From the NCBI RefSeq assembly GCF_002723835.1, contig NZ_BEWG01000024.1:22616-86615 (forward strand): DNA of 64,000 bases. The letters run 5' to 3'. Below, in pieces: positions 9,121-16,993 of this stretch (within the stretch, counting starts at the first letter, position 1; every line of letters starts with the position of its first letter). A program made the translations under genes and the position numbers. The notes under the pieces are model-generated. The model did no database searches. It was given only the letters and a program-made list of their open reading frames with translations, and was not told where the DNA came from. The stretch comes from Mycobacterium sp. shizuoka-1. Lineage in GTDB: Bacteria > Actinomycetota > Actinomycetes > Mycobacteriales > Mycobacteriaceae.

Positions 9121-11383
9121 CGTCGGCATCCTCCAGGCGTGCCAGCTCCTGATCGCTGAGACCCGCTGCACCGCCGAGGATCTCGGCATTGTGCTGGCCC
9201 AGCAGCGGCGCGCTGTGATGCACGAACTCACCGGTGACAGGGGGACGCGGATATGGCAGTGGTCCGCACAGCGGGTGGGTGGCCGGCTGGAAGAAGTCGC
9301 GGGCCACCAGCGCGGGGTTGTCGATCACGTCGGGCGGTGCCACCACGGGCGCGGCCGGGATGCCCGCCGCGAGCAGCGCCGCGACCGCGGCATCGCGGGG
9401 CCGGCTCTTCAGCCAGTCGGCGAGGCGGCTGTCGATGTGGTCGGCGGTGTCGGCGCCGTATGCCAGTCCGTGGGACCAGATCGGCTGTCCGAGAACAGCT
9501 TTGAGCGCAGTCCAGTCATCGCTGTGGCGGATGCTGACCGCGGCCCACTGATCGTCGCCGGCGCAGGCGTAGACGTTCTGGACGGCGAACTCGTGGCCGC
9601 GGTTGCCCCGGCGGGTCAGCAGCACACCGGCGGCCTCGTGCTCGATGACCTGCAGAGCACTCGCGTTGAGCACCACGTCGATCATCGGCACCTCGACCAA
9701 CTGCCCGTGGCCGGTGCGGCGGCGGTGCTCGAGCGCCGCGAGCGTGAGGAACGCGGCGTGCACACCCGCCAGCGGGTCGCATGCGCCGCGCGGCGCGGTG
9801 GGTAGCCCGTCGGGATAACCGGTCAGCCAGGCCAGCCCGGCGAGCTGTTCCATCGTCATCGCGAATCCGACCCGGTCGCGCCACGGCCCGTCCAGCCCGA
9901 AGCCGGGCATGCGGACCTCGATGATCTGCGGGTTGTAGGCGCACAGCTGCTCGTAGCTCAGGCCGAAGTTCTCCATCACCCGCGGCGTGAAGTTCTCCAC
10001 CACCACGTCGGCGTCGGCGACCATCCGGGCGAACAGCGCCTTGCCGTCCTCGGATTCCAGATCCAATGTCACCGAACGCTTTCCGGAGTTGACCCCGTGA
10101 AACACCCAGCTGTACTCCCACCAGCGCTCGACGTCGGCGCGGAACCCGCCGGCGAATCGCATCCCGTCCGGGCGCTGCACCGATTCGATCTTCACCACGT
10201 CCGCGCCGAGCATCGCCAGCAGGTGGGTCGCGGTCGGGCCGGCCCAGAACGCCGTCAGGTCGACCACCCGGACGCCGTCGAGCGGCAGGGCCGTGCGCTG
10301 CGCCGGTGTCTCGCGTGGCGCCCAGACGTGCGCGGCACCGGCGTCGCCAACGGCGGGCGGCAGCGCAGGCGGCAGCGCGGGAGTCCGGCTCATCCGCCAC
10401 GGCGGGCGCGGCGCCCGGAACCCGGCCGGGTGATCAAGGAAGGACTGACGGGCAACGAAATGATCTATGCCGGTCAGCGTTTCGCCATTGCCGATGGCGG
10501 TCATGGGGATTCGGAACAGCGCCGCCAGCTCGACGATCTCGGCGACGGTGTGGGTGGCGAAGAAGTCCGCGGTGCGGGCCCGGATGAGGTCGCGGTGTTC
10601 CCAGCGGCCGACCTGGAAGCGCAGCTCGGGAATGTCGGCCAGATCGGGGCACTCGACCATGGCGCAGAAGTCCTGCCACTGCTGGCCGGTGGCCATCGAG
10701 ATGCCCACATAGCCGTCGCTGGCCCGCTCGACCGAGGGCACCTCGGTGGACCGGCCGACGACCTCCAGCAGCATCAATTCCTTACGCAGCCAGGAGAACA
10801 CCTGCATCGAGGTGGTCATGGCCTCCAGGACCGACATGTCGAAACCGCCACCGCGGTGCGCGGCCAGCGCGAAGAAGGCGGCGTAACTGCCCGCGATGAA
10901 CTCGCCGAGATCGCCGCCGACCGCGATCGGCGGCCGGTCGGGCTCCCCGCGGGATCCCGTCGATCCGCACCACGCCTGCAGGGTGAACTCGGTGGCGGGC
11001 AGTTCGGTCCACGGACCGGTCCAGCCGAAGTCGGAGACCGTGATCACCGATGTGGTAGCGGGTACGGTGTCGGCGGTCCAGCCCATCTCGGTCGCCTGCG
11101 CCGGGGTCGCCCCCAGGATCACGATGTCGGCGCAGGCCACCAACTCCGGCGGAATCGTCGCGCCGGTGACGCTGCGCTTGCCGCCGGCCAGAAACGCGAA
11201 GAACGGGCTGTCGCCGGCCGACGGGGTGACGCCGGCCGGGCGGTACGTCCGCAGCCGGTGTCCGCGGGGTGGTTCGAGCATCACCACGTCGGCCCCGGCG
11301 TCGCGCAGCAGTTTGCCGCAGTAGGCGGTGGCGATCCGGTCGCCGATCTCGAGTACCCGGATGCCCGACAGTGCAGATGTCAT
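9092..11383 (-). CDS. Two-domain type III (CaiB/BaiF) CoA-transferase
   Basis: A 763-residue protein with two CaiB/BaiF family III CoA-transferase domains in tandem. The first begins at once (LSGIRVLEIGDRIATAYCGKL) and carries GGDLGEF; the second starts near residue 380 with LDGVRVVDLTAFWAGPTATH, followed by LGADVVKIE, NSGKRSVTLDL, VENFTPRVMENFGL and ACDPLAGVHAAF. Asp residues in the GGDLG and ACDPLAG segments are candidates for the catalytic aspartate that forms acyl-anhydride intermediates. The family moves CoA between carboxylic acids. The ATG at 11383 overlaps the upstream alcohol dehydrogenase stop by four bases (ATGA), which fixes this start over a much longer open frame. It likely activates the acid product of the neighbouring oxidations. 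Substrate unknown. Confidence 0.88.
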   Translation of the reverse strand: MTSALSGIRVLEIGDRIATAYCGKLLRDAGADVVMLEPPRGHRLRTYRPAGVTPSAGDSPFFAFLAGGKRSVTGATIPPELVACADIVILGATPAQATEMGWTADTVPATTSVITVSDFGWTGPWTELPATEFTLQAWCGSTGSRGEPDRPPIAVGGDLGEFIAGSYAAFFALAAHRGGGFDMSVLEAMTTSMQVFSWLRKELMLLEVVGRSTEVPSVERASDGYVGISMATGQQWQDFCAMVECPDLADIPELRFQVGRWEHRDLIRARTADFFATHTVAEIVELAALFRIPMTAIGNGETLTGIDHFVARQSFLDHPAGFRAPRPPWRMSRTPALPPALPPAVGDAGAAHVWAPRETPAQRTALPLDGVRVVDLTAFWAGPTATHLLAMLGADVVKIESVQRPDGMRFAGGFRADVERWWEYSWVFHGVNSGKRSVTLDLESEDGKALFARMVADADVVVENFTPRVMENFGLSYEQLCAYNPQIIEVRMPGFGLDGPWRDRVGFAMTMEQLAGLAWLTGYPDGLPTAPRGACDPLAGVHAAFLTLAALEHRRRTGHGQLVEVPMIDVVLNASALQVIEHEAAGVLLTRRGNRGHEFAVQNVYACAGDDQWAAVSIRHSDDWTALKAVLGQPIWSHGLAYGADTADHIDSRLADWLKSRPRDAAVAALLAAGIPAAPVVAPPDVIDNPALVARDFFQPATHPLCGPLPYPRPPVTGEFVHHSAPLLGQHNAEILGGAAGLSDQELARLEDADVIGSRPLGL

Positions 11384-12528
11384 GCGCCGGTGGCGATCCC
11401 GAAGTCGATGACGCCGCGGACCAGGCGACCGCCCAGCAGGTCGTCGAATGCGGCGTTGATGTCGTCGAGGCGGTAGCGGCGGGTGACCATCTCGTCCAGG
11501 CGGAGTTGACCGGACGTGTACAGCGCCGCCAGCAGCGGGATCTCGGAGCGCGGATTGCACGAGCCGAAGACCGTTCCGCACAGCGTCTTGTTCATCAGCA
11601 CCAGATCCTGGATGTCGAGCAACACGGGCAGCGCACCGGCCGGGGCCATGCCGGTCAGGACACAGGTGCCGCCTTTGCGGGTCAGCGTGAGCGCATCGCG
11701 GACGTCGTCGCCGGTGATGTCCGACGGTGCGACGATCACACAGTCCGCCATCACGCCTCGGGTCAGGTCGCGGACCAGACCGACGGCCTCGCCGGCCGAT
11801 GCGGCGGTGTGGGTGGCGCCGAACTCGGCTGCCGACGCCCGTTTGGTGTCGAGGAGATCGACGGCGACGATCGTGCTCGCGCCGTTGATCCGGGCGCCCT
11901 GGATGGCTGCCGTCCCGATACCGCCCGCGCCGAGCACCACGACGGTGTCGCCGCCGCGCACGTTGCCGCGGCGCGCCGCCGAGCCGTAGCCGGTGGGGAT
12001 CGCGCACGCCAGCAGCGCGGCGGGCACCAGCGGGATGTCGGAGTCGATCTTCACCAGTGAGTCGGCGGCGACGACGGTGTGCTCGGCGAAGGCGCCGATC
12101 TTGGAGGTGTGCCCGAGGTCGTGACCGTCGAGGGTGTGATGGCGAAACGTGCCGTCGGTGGGCATGCCGGGCATCAGCACGCCGGCGCCCTTGTCGCACA
12201 GGTACTCCATGCCCGAGGCACACCACCGGCAGTGTCCGCACACCGCGACGAAGGAGGTCACCACGTGGTCGCCGGCGGCCAGTCCTTTTACGCCGGGCCC
12301 GACCTCGAGCACCACGCCCGAGCCCTCGTGGCCGCCGATGGTCGGAGGCCGGGTCCGCGGGGCGCCGGGCGGTGCCATGAACCCGTTGCGGATGTGGTCG
12401 TCGGAGTGGCAGAGCCCGGCGGCGGCCAGCTGGACCAGCACCTCACCGGCGCGGGGCGGGTCGAGCTCGAATTCCTCGACCGACCAGCCGCCGCCGACGT
12501 CCCGCACGACGGCGGCGCGGCTTCTCAT
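11380..12528 (-). CDS. NDMA-type zinc alcohol dehydrogenase
   Basis: A 382-residue zinc-dependent medium-chain alcohol dehydrogenase. GLCHSDDH supplies the catalytic zinc Cys, GGHEGSGVV the catalytic His-Glu, and CGHCRWCASGMEYLC the four structural-zinc cysteines. The cofactor motif is LGAGGIG. The overall sequence fits the actinobacterial group known as NDMA-dependent alcohol dehydrogenases (Rxyl_3153 family), whose bound NADH is not released and is reoxidised through the redox cofactor mycofactocin; that assignment is from family knowledge. It is the first gene of an operon with the CoA-transferase and is divergent from the F420-type oxidoreductase at 12629. A second member of the family lies at 52446. 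Start ATG 12528. Confidence 0.88.
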   Translation of the reverse strand: MRSRAAVVRDVGGGWSVEEFELDPPRAGEVLVQLAAAGLCHSDDHIRNGFMAPPGAPRTRPPTIGGHEGSGVVLEVGPGVKGLAAGDHVVTSFVAVCGHCRWCASGMEYLCDKGAGVLMPGMPTDGTFRHHTLDGHDLGHTSKIGAFAEHTVVAADSLVKIDSDIPLVPAALLACAIPTGYGSAARRGNVRGGDTVVVLGAGGIGTAAIQGARINGASTIVAVDLLDTKRASAAEFGATHTAASAGEAVGLVRDLTRGVMADCVIVAPSDITGDDVRDALTLTRKGGTCVLTGMAPAGALPVLLDIQDLVLMNKTLCGTVFGSCNPRSEIPLLAALYTSGQLRLDEMVTRRYRLDDINAAFDDLLGGRLVRGVIDFGIATGA

Positions 12529-12613
12529 GGCCCTGACCTTACGGGGCGGTGCGGTCGGCGGATATTCCCTGATTCGCCGGGAGCGAAACGGGGCGCACGC
12601 CCCGCTTAATCGT

Positions 12614-12625
12614 GGTTACGTAACC
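12614..12625. promoter_or_regulatory. Palindromic operator candidate before the F420-type oxidoreductase
   Basis: GGTTACGTAACC is a perfect 12-bp palindrome, extended to a near-perfect 17-bp dyad by flanking GTG and CAC. It ends three bases before the GTG start at 12629 and lies in the 100-bp gap between two divergently transcribed genes. Such a dyad is typical of a TetR-like or other dimeric repressor site. No regulator gene is adjacent. Confidence 0.4.
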
Positions 12626-12628
12626 CAC

Positions 12629-13558
12629 GTGACCATCAAACTCGGACTTCAGATCCCCAACTTCTCCTACGGCACCGGTGTCGAAGCCATCTTCCCCACG
12701 GTGATCGCCCAGGCGCAGGAAGCCGAGGCCGCAGGCTTCGACTCCGTGTTCCTGATGGACCACTTCTACCAGCTGCCCGGTCTGGGCACGCCCGACCAGC
12801 CGATGCTGGAGGCCTACACCGCCCTCGGCGGCCTGGCCACCGCCACCGAGCGGGTACAGCTGGGCACGCTCGTCACCGGCAACACCTATCGCAACCCGAC
12901 CCTGCTGGCCAAGGAGATCACCACGCTCGACGTGATGAGTCAGGGGCGGGCCATCCTGGGCATCGGCACCGGCTGGTTCGAGTTCGAGCACGATCAGCTC
13001 GGCTACGAGTTCGGCACGTTCACCGACCGCTTCAACAAGCTCGACGAGGCGCTGCAGATCATCCTGCCGATGCTGAAGGGGGAACGCCCGACCTTCTCCG
13101 GCAAGTACTACCGCACCCAGGAGGCGATGGCCAACCCCCGCTTCCGTGACCACATCCCGCTGATGATCGGCGGCAGTGGTGAGAAGAAGACAATCCCGTT
13201 GGCGGCCAAGTACTTCGACCACCTCAACGTCATCGCCGGTTTCGACGAGCTGCCCCGCAAGGTCCAGGTGGTCAAGGACCGCTGCGAAGACATCGGCCGC
13301 GATCCGGCCACCCTGGAGACCAGCATGCTGCTGATCACGATCATCGACGAGAACGTCACCGCCGACTTCATTCCCGACGACTTCAAGCAGCAGGCCGTCT
13401 TCGGCAGCCCGGAGCAGATCGTCGACCAGATCAAGACCAAGGTGCTCGACGCCGGCATCGACGGTGTCATCCTCAGCCCGGTCACCAGCCTCAACGGCTA
13501 TCAGCCCGGCGGGGTCACCGCGGTCGCCGAGCTGCTCAAGCCGTTGCTGGGGCTCTAG
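12629..13558 (+). CDS. LLM-class F420-dependent oxidoreductase
   Basis: A 309-residue luciferase-like monooxygenase family protein of the F420-dependent type, matching in length and opening (LGLQIPNFSYG) the Rv1855c-like group. The TIM-barrel landmarks GFDSVFLMDHFYQLPG (about residues 35-50), LGTLVTGNTYRNP, GRAILGIGTGWFEFEH and PLMIGGSGEKKTIPL are all present; these line the F420-binding pocket in the family. I chose GTG 12629 because the family begins directly with the first beta strand; the frame is open for 160 codons upstream, overlapping the divergent dehydrogenase gene. It probably performs hydride transfer in the same catabolic block. Substrate unknown. Confidence 0.88.
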   Translation: MTIKLGLQIPNFSYGTGVEAIFPTVIAQAQEAEAAGFDSVFLMDHFYQLPGLGTPDQPMLEAYTALGGLATATERVQLGTLVTGNTYRNPTLLAKEITTLDVMSQGRAILGIGTGWFEFEHDQLGYEFGTFTDRFNKLDEALQIILPMLKGERPTFSGKYYRTQEAMANPRFRDHIPLMIGGSGEKKTIPLAAKYFDHLNVIAGFDELPRKVQVVKDRCEDIGRDPATLETSMLLITIIDENVTADFIPDDFKQQAVFGSPEQIVDQIKTKVLDAGIDGVILSPVTSLNGYQPGGVTAVAELLKPLLGL

Positions 13559-13569
13559 CGACTCCCTGC

Positions 13570-13626
13570 CGAGATCGACACCAGGGCTGTGGTGCGGCCC
13601 GATTCACGACCGTCATGCCGATCTCG
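13570..13626. repeat. 57-bp palindromic repeat, copy 1 (3' side of nuclease gene)
   Basis: A 57-bp element in direct orientation with the copy at 14512. The first 23 bases are identical between copies, as are the last 8 and an 8-base internal block (12-19 bases after the identical part); overall about 43 of 57 positions match. Outer arms form an 11-bp stem (13567-13577 with 13619-13629); the inner stem present in copy 2 has decayed here. The stop codon of the nuclease-like gene (13613-13615) lies inside this element, so its last residues are encoded by the repeat. Confidence 0.85.
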
Positions 13627-14473
13627 GCAGCGAGACTTGACGCCGACCGAACGCGTCGCGAACTCGCCGCAGGATGTACCCCCGGCTGTGCTCCTTGACC
13701 ACGCGCACGATCAGCCAGCCCGCTTCCTCGAGCAGATCGTGGCGGCCGATGTCCCGCACAAACTGACGCCGGTCCGACTGGTGTTGACCACCTTCGTATT
13801 CCAGCCCGATCTTCGGCTCGTCCCATCCGAGATCGACGAACATCGTCGTGTGGCCGTTGGAGACCGGAATCTGGGTGGCGGGCCGGGGGAATCCGGCGTC
13901 GATCAACAGCAATCGCAGCCACGACTCCCGTGGTGACTGGGCGCCGGGATCGACCAGTGCCAGGGCGGCGCGCGCTCGTCGGATGCCCCGCGCCCCGCGG
14001 TAGCGGTCGGCAAGCGACAGCACGGCGTCCGGGTCGATTCCGGTTGCCGCGGCCAGTGCGTCGAGATGGGCTACCGCGTCCACCCTGGGCAGAAATCGCG
14101 CAAGGTCGAGGGCTGTGCGGTCCGCGGAGGTGACAGGGAGATCGCCGAGCGACACGGTTTCGTCGCTGCCGACGCGGTCCTGGCGCACGACGACACCGGG
14201 CTGGGGACGCCGGGCGCGACCGATGAGTTCGACGGGTGACGTAGCGGACACCCACGGCGACCCGTGCCGCGCAGCGGCCGCGCGCCCGGCGACGACGCCG
14301 CCGGGCACCCACAGTGCTGCCGCCCGGGTGCGCAGGTCGAGGGTGAGCGCGACCCCCTTGGGGACGTAGACATCGGGATGTAATGCGGTGTAGTTCCAGC
14401 GCAGTTGGCCCCGGGTGAGCGCGCCGGCCGCGATCGCCTGGCTTCCGATGATCGGCGAGGACATGCCCAGCAT
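13613..14473 (-). CDS. DUF559/Vsr-like nuclease-fold protein with AbiEi-like N-terminus
   Basis: A protein of about 286 residues. The C-terminal third carries a PD-(D/E)xK-like nuclease pattern as in the DUF559/very-short-patch-repair fold: FVDLGWDEPKIGLEYEGGQH, then a basic helix and GWLIVRVVKEH. The N-terminal part (IIGSQAIAAGALTRGQLRW, YVPKGVALTL) resembles the winged-helix region of AbiEi-type antitoxins and related mycobacterial proteins. The start is uncertain: ATG 14473 is used, with ATG 14464 and TTG 14494 as alternatives; none has a strong ribosome site. No toxin partner is adjacent. The gene is exactly bracketed by two 57-bp palindromic repeats, one overlapping its 3' end and one just upstream of its 5' end, which suggests that gene and repeats form one unit. 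Activity is inferred, not shown. Confidence 0.75.
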   Translation of the reverse strand: MLGMSSPIIGSQAIAAGALTRGQLRWNYTALHPDVYVPKGVALTLDLRTRAAALWVPGGVVAGRAAAARHGSPWVSATSPVELIGRARRPQPGVVVRQDRVGSDETVSLGDLPVTSADRTALDLARFLPRVDAVAHLDALAAATGIDPDAVLSLADRYRGARGIRRARAALALVDPGAQSPRESWLRLLLIDAGFPRPATQIPVSNGHTTMFVDLGWDEPKIGLEYEGGQHQSDRRQFVRDIGRHDLLEEAGWLIVRVVKEHSRGYILRRVRDAFGRRQVSLPRSA

Positions 14474-14511
14474 GCTGGTGCGCGGGCCCGACAACTCCGG
14501 GACCTCGACCG

Positions 14512-14568
14512 CGAGATCGACACCAGGGCTGTGGAATTCTCGCGATCACGACCCTGGTGTCGATCTCG
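14512..14568. repeat. 57-bp palindromic repeat, copy 2 (5' side of nuclease gene)
   Basis: The better-preserved copy: perfect 17-bp inverted arms (14512-14528 and 14552-14568) separated by a 23-base centre. It has the same orientation and the same length as copy 1. It lies 38 bases upstream of the nuclease start and 9 bases beyond the pmt stop, so it could also act as a hairpin at the 3' end of pmt mRNA, although no U-rich tract follows on the minus strand. Confidence 0.88.
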
Positions 14569-14577
14569 TGCCAGACA

Positions 14578-16128
14578 TCAGCGCCAGCTGGGCAGCCAGA
14601 TCTCCATGTTCCACGTGGACTGTGAGATCGGGACGCCGGTCAGCACCGGGTACAGCCAGGCGAAGTTGGTGATCACCAGCGCGACATAGCAACTCACCAC
14701 GATCAGCCCGAGCGTTCTTCGTTCGGCGTTCTGACGCGGTGCGTGCAGCAGGTCGCCGAGGATCAGCGCGATCGCCATCACCAGGAACGGCGCCATCGGT
14801 ACCGCGTAGAAGAAGTACATCTGCCGGTCGATGTCGGCGAACCAGGGCAAAAACCCCGCGCAGTAACCGGTGAGCACCACGGCATACCGCCAGTCGCGGC
14901 GCACGAACGTCCGCCACAGGGCATAGACCAGCACGGGCACCGCCAGCCACCACATCGCGGGCGTGCCGACCAGCATCACGGCCTTGACGCAGGAGGCCGC
15001 CCCGCAGCCGGGCACGTTCTGGTTGTCGATCGCGTACAGCACCGGCCGCAACGACATCGGCCACGTCCACGGCTTGGACTCCCACGGGTGGTGGTTGCCC
15101 GCGGAGTTCGTCAGCGTGGAGTGGAAGTGATACGCCTTGTAGGTGTAGTGCCACAGCGACCGGATCGCGTCCGGCGGCTGATACCACTGCCGTTCGCCGA
15201 TCGACTCGCCGACCTCGTAGCGGTTCACCGCGGTTTCCGAGGAGAACCACGGCGCATACGACGCCAGGTACACCGCGAACGGAATCAGCAGAAACACGTA
15301 GGCGGTCGGCCCGAGATCGCGCCGGATCGCCCCGAACCACGGCCGCGGCACCCGGTAGGCGCGACGGGCGGCGATGTCGAACGCCAGCGACATCGCGCCG
15401 AAGAACACGATGTAGTACAGCCCCGACCATTTGGTCGCGAACGCCAGGCCCAGCAGCACGCCCGCGCCGAACCGCCACCACCGCACCCCCAGCCGCGGCC
15501 CCCAGGGCGTCTCGGCGATGCGGCCTTCCAGCAGGGCGGTGTGCATGCGCTCGCGCATCTGGTCGCGGTCGACGATCAGCGCACCGAACGCCGCGACCAC
15601 GAAGAATGTCAGGAAGGCGTCCAGCAGCGCGGTGCGGGCGGCCACGAAGCTCACACCGTCGGCGATCAGCAGTAGCCCGGCGATCGCGCCCACCAGCGTC
15701 GAGCGGCTGATCCGGCGCACGATGCGCACCACCAGGGCGACCAGCACCACGCCGAGGACCGCGGCGGTGAACCGCCAGCCCACGCCGTTGTACCCGAACA
15801 GCGCCTCACCGACGGCGATCAGCTGCTTGCCCATCGGCGGATGGACCACCAGCCCGAAACCGGGGTTGTCCTCGACGCCGTAGTTGTGCAGCATCTGCCA
15901 GGCCTGCGGCGCGTAGTGCTTCTCGTCGAAGATCGGGGTGCCCGCATCGGTCGGCGAGCCGAGGTTCATCAGCCGGGTCAGCGCGGCCAGCGCGGTGACG
16001 ATCGCCGTGGCCACCCAGCCCTCGATGCGGTCGAGCGGACCGAAGTCGGCGACCGGCACCAACGGTGCCGGGCTGATGACGGGCACATGGCGCTCGTGCA
16101 CCGCGAGGTCATCGGCTGTCGTGGACAT
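14578..16128 (-). CDS. pmt: Protein O-mannosyltransferase (GT39)
   Basis: A 516-residue polytopic membrane enzyme that transfers mannose from polyprenyl-phosphomannose to Ser/Thr of exported proteins. The conserved acidic pair of the first extracytoplasmic loop is visible in PIFDEKHYAPQAW (about residues 70-82), followed by VVHPPMGKQLIA and about ten hydrophobic helices; the C-terminal WHYTYKAYHFH and HPWESKPWTWP segments are typical of actinobacterial Pmt. I chose ATG 16128 (MSTTADDL) rather than an in-frame start 57 bases upstream, since the latter would run through the divergent rsmI start. Gene order (arcA ... pmt, rsmI, pabB) matches M. tuberculosis Rv1001-Rv1005c as recalled. It is divergent from rsmI with a 25-bp gap. 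Confidence 0.93.
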   Translation of the reverse strand: MSTTADDLAVHERHVPVISPAPLVPVADFGPLDRIEGWVATAIVTALAALTRLMNLGSPTDAGTPIFDEKHYAPQAWQMLHNYGVEDNPGFGLVVHPPMGKQLIAVGEALFGYNGVGWRFTAAVLGVVLVALVVRIVRRISRSTLVGAIAGLLLIADGVSFVAARTALLDAFLTFFVVAAFGALIVDRDQMRERMHTALLEGRIAETPWGPRLGVRWWRFGAGVLLGLAFATKWSGLYYIVFFGAMSLAFDIAARRAYRVPRPWFGAIRRDLGPTAYVFLLIPFAVYLASYAPWFSSETAVNRYEVGESIGERQWYQPPDAIRSLWHYTYKAYHFHSTLTNSAGNHHPWESKPWTWPMSLRPVLYAIDNQNVPGCGAASCVKAVMLVGTPAMWWLAVPVLVYALWRTFVRRDWRYAVVLTGYCAGFLPWFADIDRQMYFFYAVPMAPFLVMAIALILGDLLHAPRQNAERRTLGLIVVSCYVALVITNFAWLYPVLTGVPISQSTWNMEIWLPSWR

Positions 16129-16153
16129 CGTCTGCGATCGTAGGCTGTCGGGC

Positions 16154-16993
16154 GTGACTACCGGACGGCTGATCCTCGGTGCCACGCCGCTGGGTCAGCC
16201 GGGCGACGCGTCGAAGCGGCTGGTCGACGCCCTATCCACCGCCGACGTGGTGGCCGCCGAGGACACCCGGCGGGTACGCACGCTGGCCCACTCGCTGGAG
16301 GTCAAGATCCGCGGTCGGGTGGTGAGCCTGTTCGACCAGAACGAGGCGGCCCGGGTGCCCGCGCTCGTCGAGGACATCAAAGGCGGTGCCATCGTGCTGG
16401 TGGTCAGCGACGCCGGCATGCCGCTGATCAACGATCCCGGCTACCGAATGGTCGCGGCATGCATCGACGAGGGCGTCGCCGTCTCCTGCCTGCCCGGCCC
16501 GTCGGCGGTCACCACCGCGCTGGCGGTGTCCGGGCTGGCGTCCGACCGGTTCTGCTTCGAAGGGTTCGCGCCGCGCAAGCAGTCCGCGCGTCGGACGTGG
16601 CTGGCCGCGCTGGCCGCCGAACCGCGCACCTGTGTGTTCTTCGAATCCCCGCGCCGGCTGGGCGAGTGCCTGAGCGACGCTGTCGAGGTACTCGGCCCGG
16701 CGCGCCGGGCGGTGGTGTGCCGCGAGCTGACCAAGGTGCACGAGGAGATCCGCCGCGGCACGCTGGCCGAACTGGCCCAGTGGGCCGACGACAAGGTGCT
16801 GGGCGAGATCACCGTGGTGCTGGCCGGCGCTGTGCCGAGCACCGACCTGCCGACCCTGGTCGGCGAAGTCGAGGCACTGGTCGCCCACGGCATGCGGGTC
16901 AAGGATGCCTGCGCCCGGGTGGTCGAAGCCCATCCGGGCGCGCCGGCCCGCCGCGAACTCTACGAGGCGGTGCTGCGCGCCCGGGAGTCGTAG
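16154..16993 (+). CDS. rsmI: 16S rRNA 2'-O-ribose C1402 methyltransferase
   Basis: A 279-residue SAM-dependent methyltransferase of the RsmI (tetrapyrrole methylase-like) family that modifies the ribosomal P site at C1402. Motifs: LILGATPLGQPGDAS at the N-terminus, VVAAEDTRRV, VSDAGMPLINDPGYRMV with the GMP loop, PGPSAVTTALAVSGL, and VFFESPRRL. The GTG at 16154 is chosen because upstream in-frame codons lie within pmt. The 3' end overlaps the convergent pabB gene by 34 bases. The fold contains the expected two domains and no insertions. Confidence 0.93.
   Translation: MTTGRLILGATPLGQPGDASKRLVDALSTADVVAAEDTRRVRTLAHSLEVKIRGRVVSLFDQNEAARVPALVEDIKGGAIVLVVSDAGMPLINDPGYRMVAACIDEGVAVSCLPGPSAVTTALAVSGLASDRFCFEGFAPRKQSARRTWLAALAAEPRTCVFFESPRRLGECLSDAVEVLGPARRAVVCRELTKVHEEIRRGTLAELAQWADDKVLGEITVVLAGAVPSTDLPTLVGEVEALVAHGMRVKDACARVVEAHPGAPARRELYEAVLRARES

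Noticed and set aside
11384-12241. An open frame extends the CoA-transferase reading frame upstream to 12241 (1049 codons in total).
   Set aside because: The extra part lies antisense to nothing useful but in an alternative frame of the alcohol dehydrogenase gene; the ATGA overlap at 11380-11383 and the domain start at MTSALSGIRVLEIG show the true start.
13613-14473. A type IV toxin-antitoxin (AbiEi/AbiEii) system.
   Set aside because: No AbiEii-like nucleotidyltransferase toxin is next to the gene; its neighbours are pmt and an F420-type oxidoreductase.
14512-14568. The palindrome as a simple rho-independent terminator of pmt.
   Set aside because: No U-rich tract follows on the minus strand and a directly repeated copy exists at the other end of the nuclease gene, so a repeat element explains it better.
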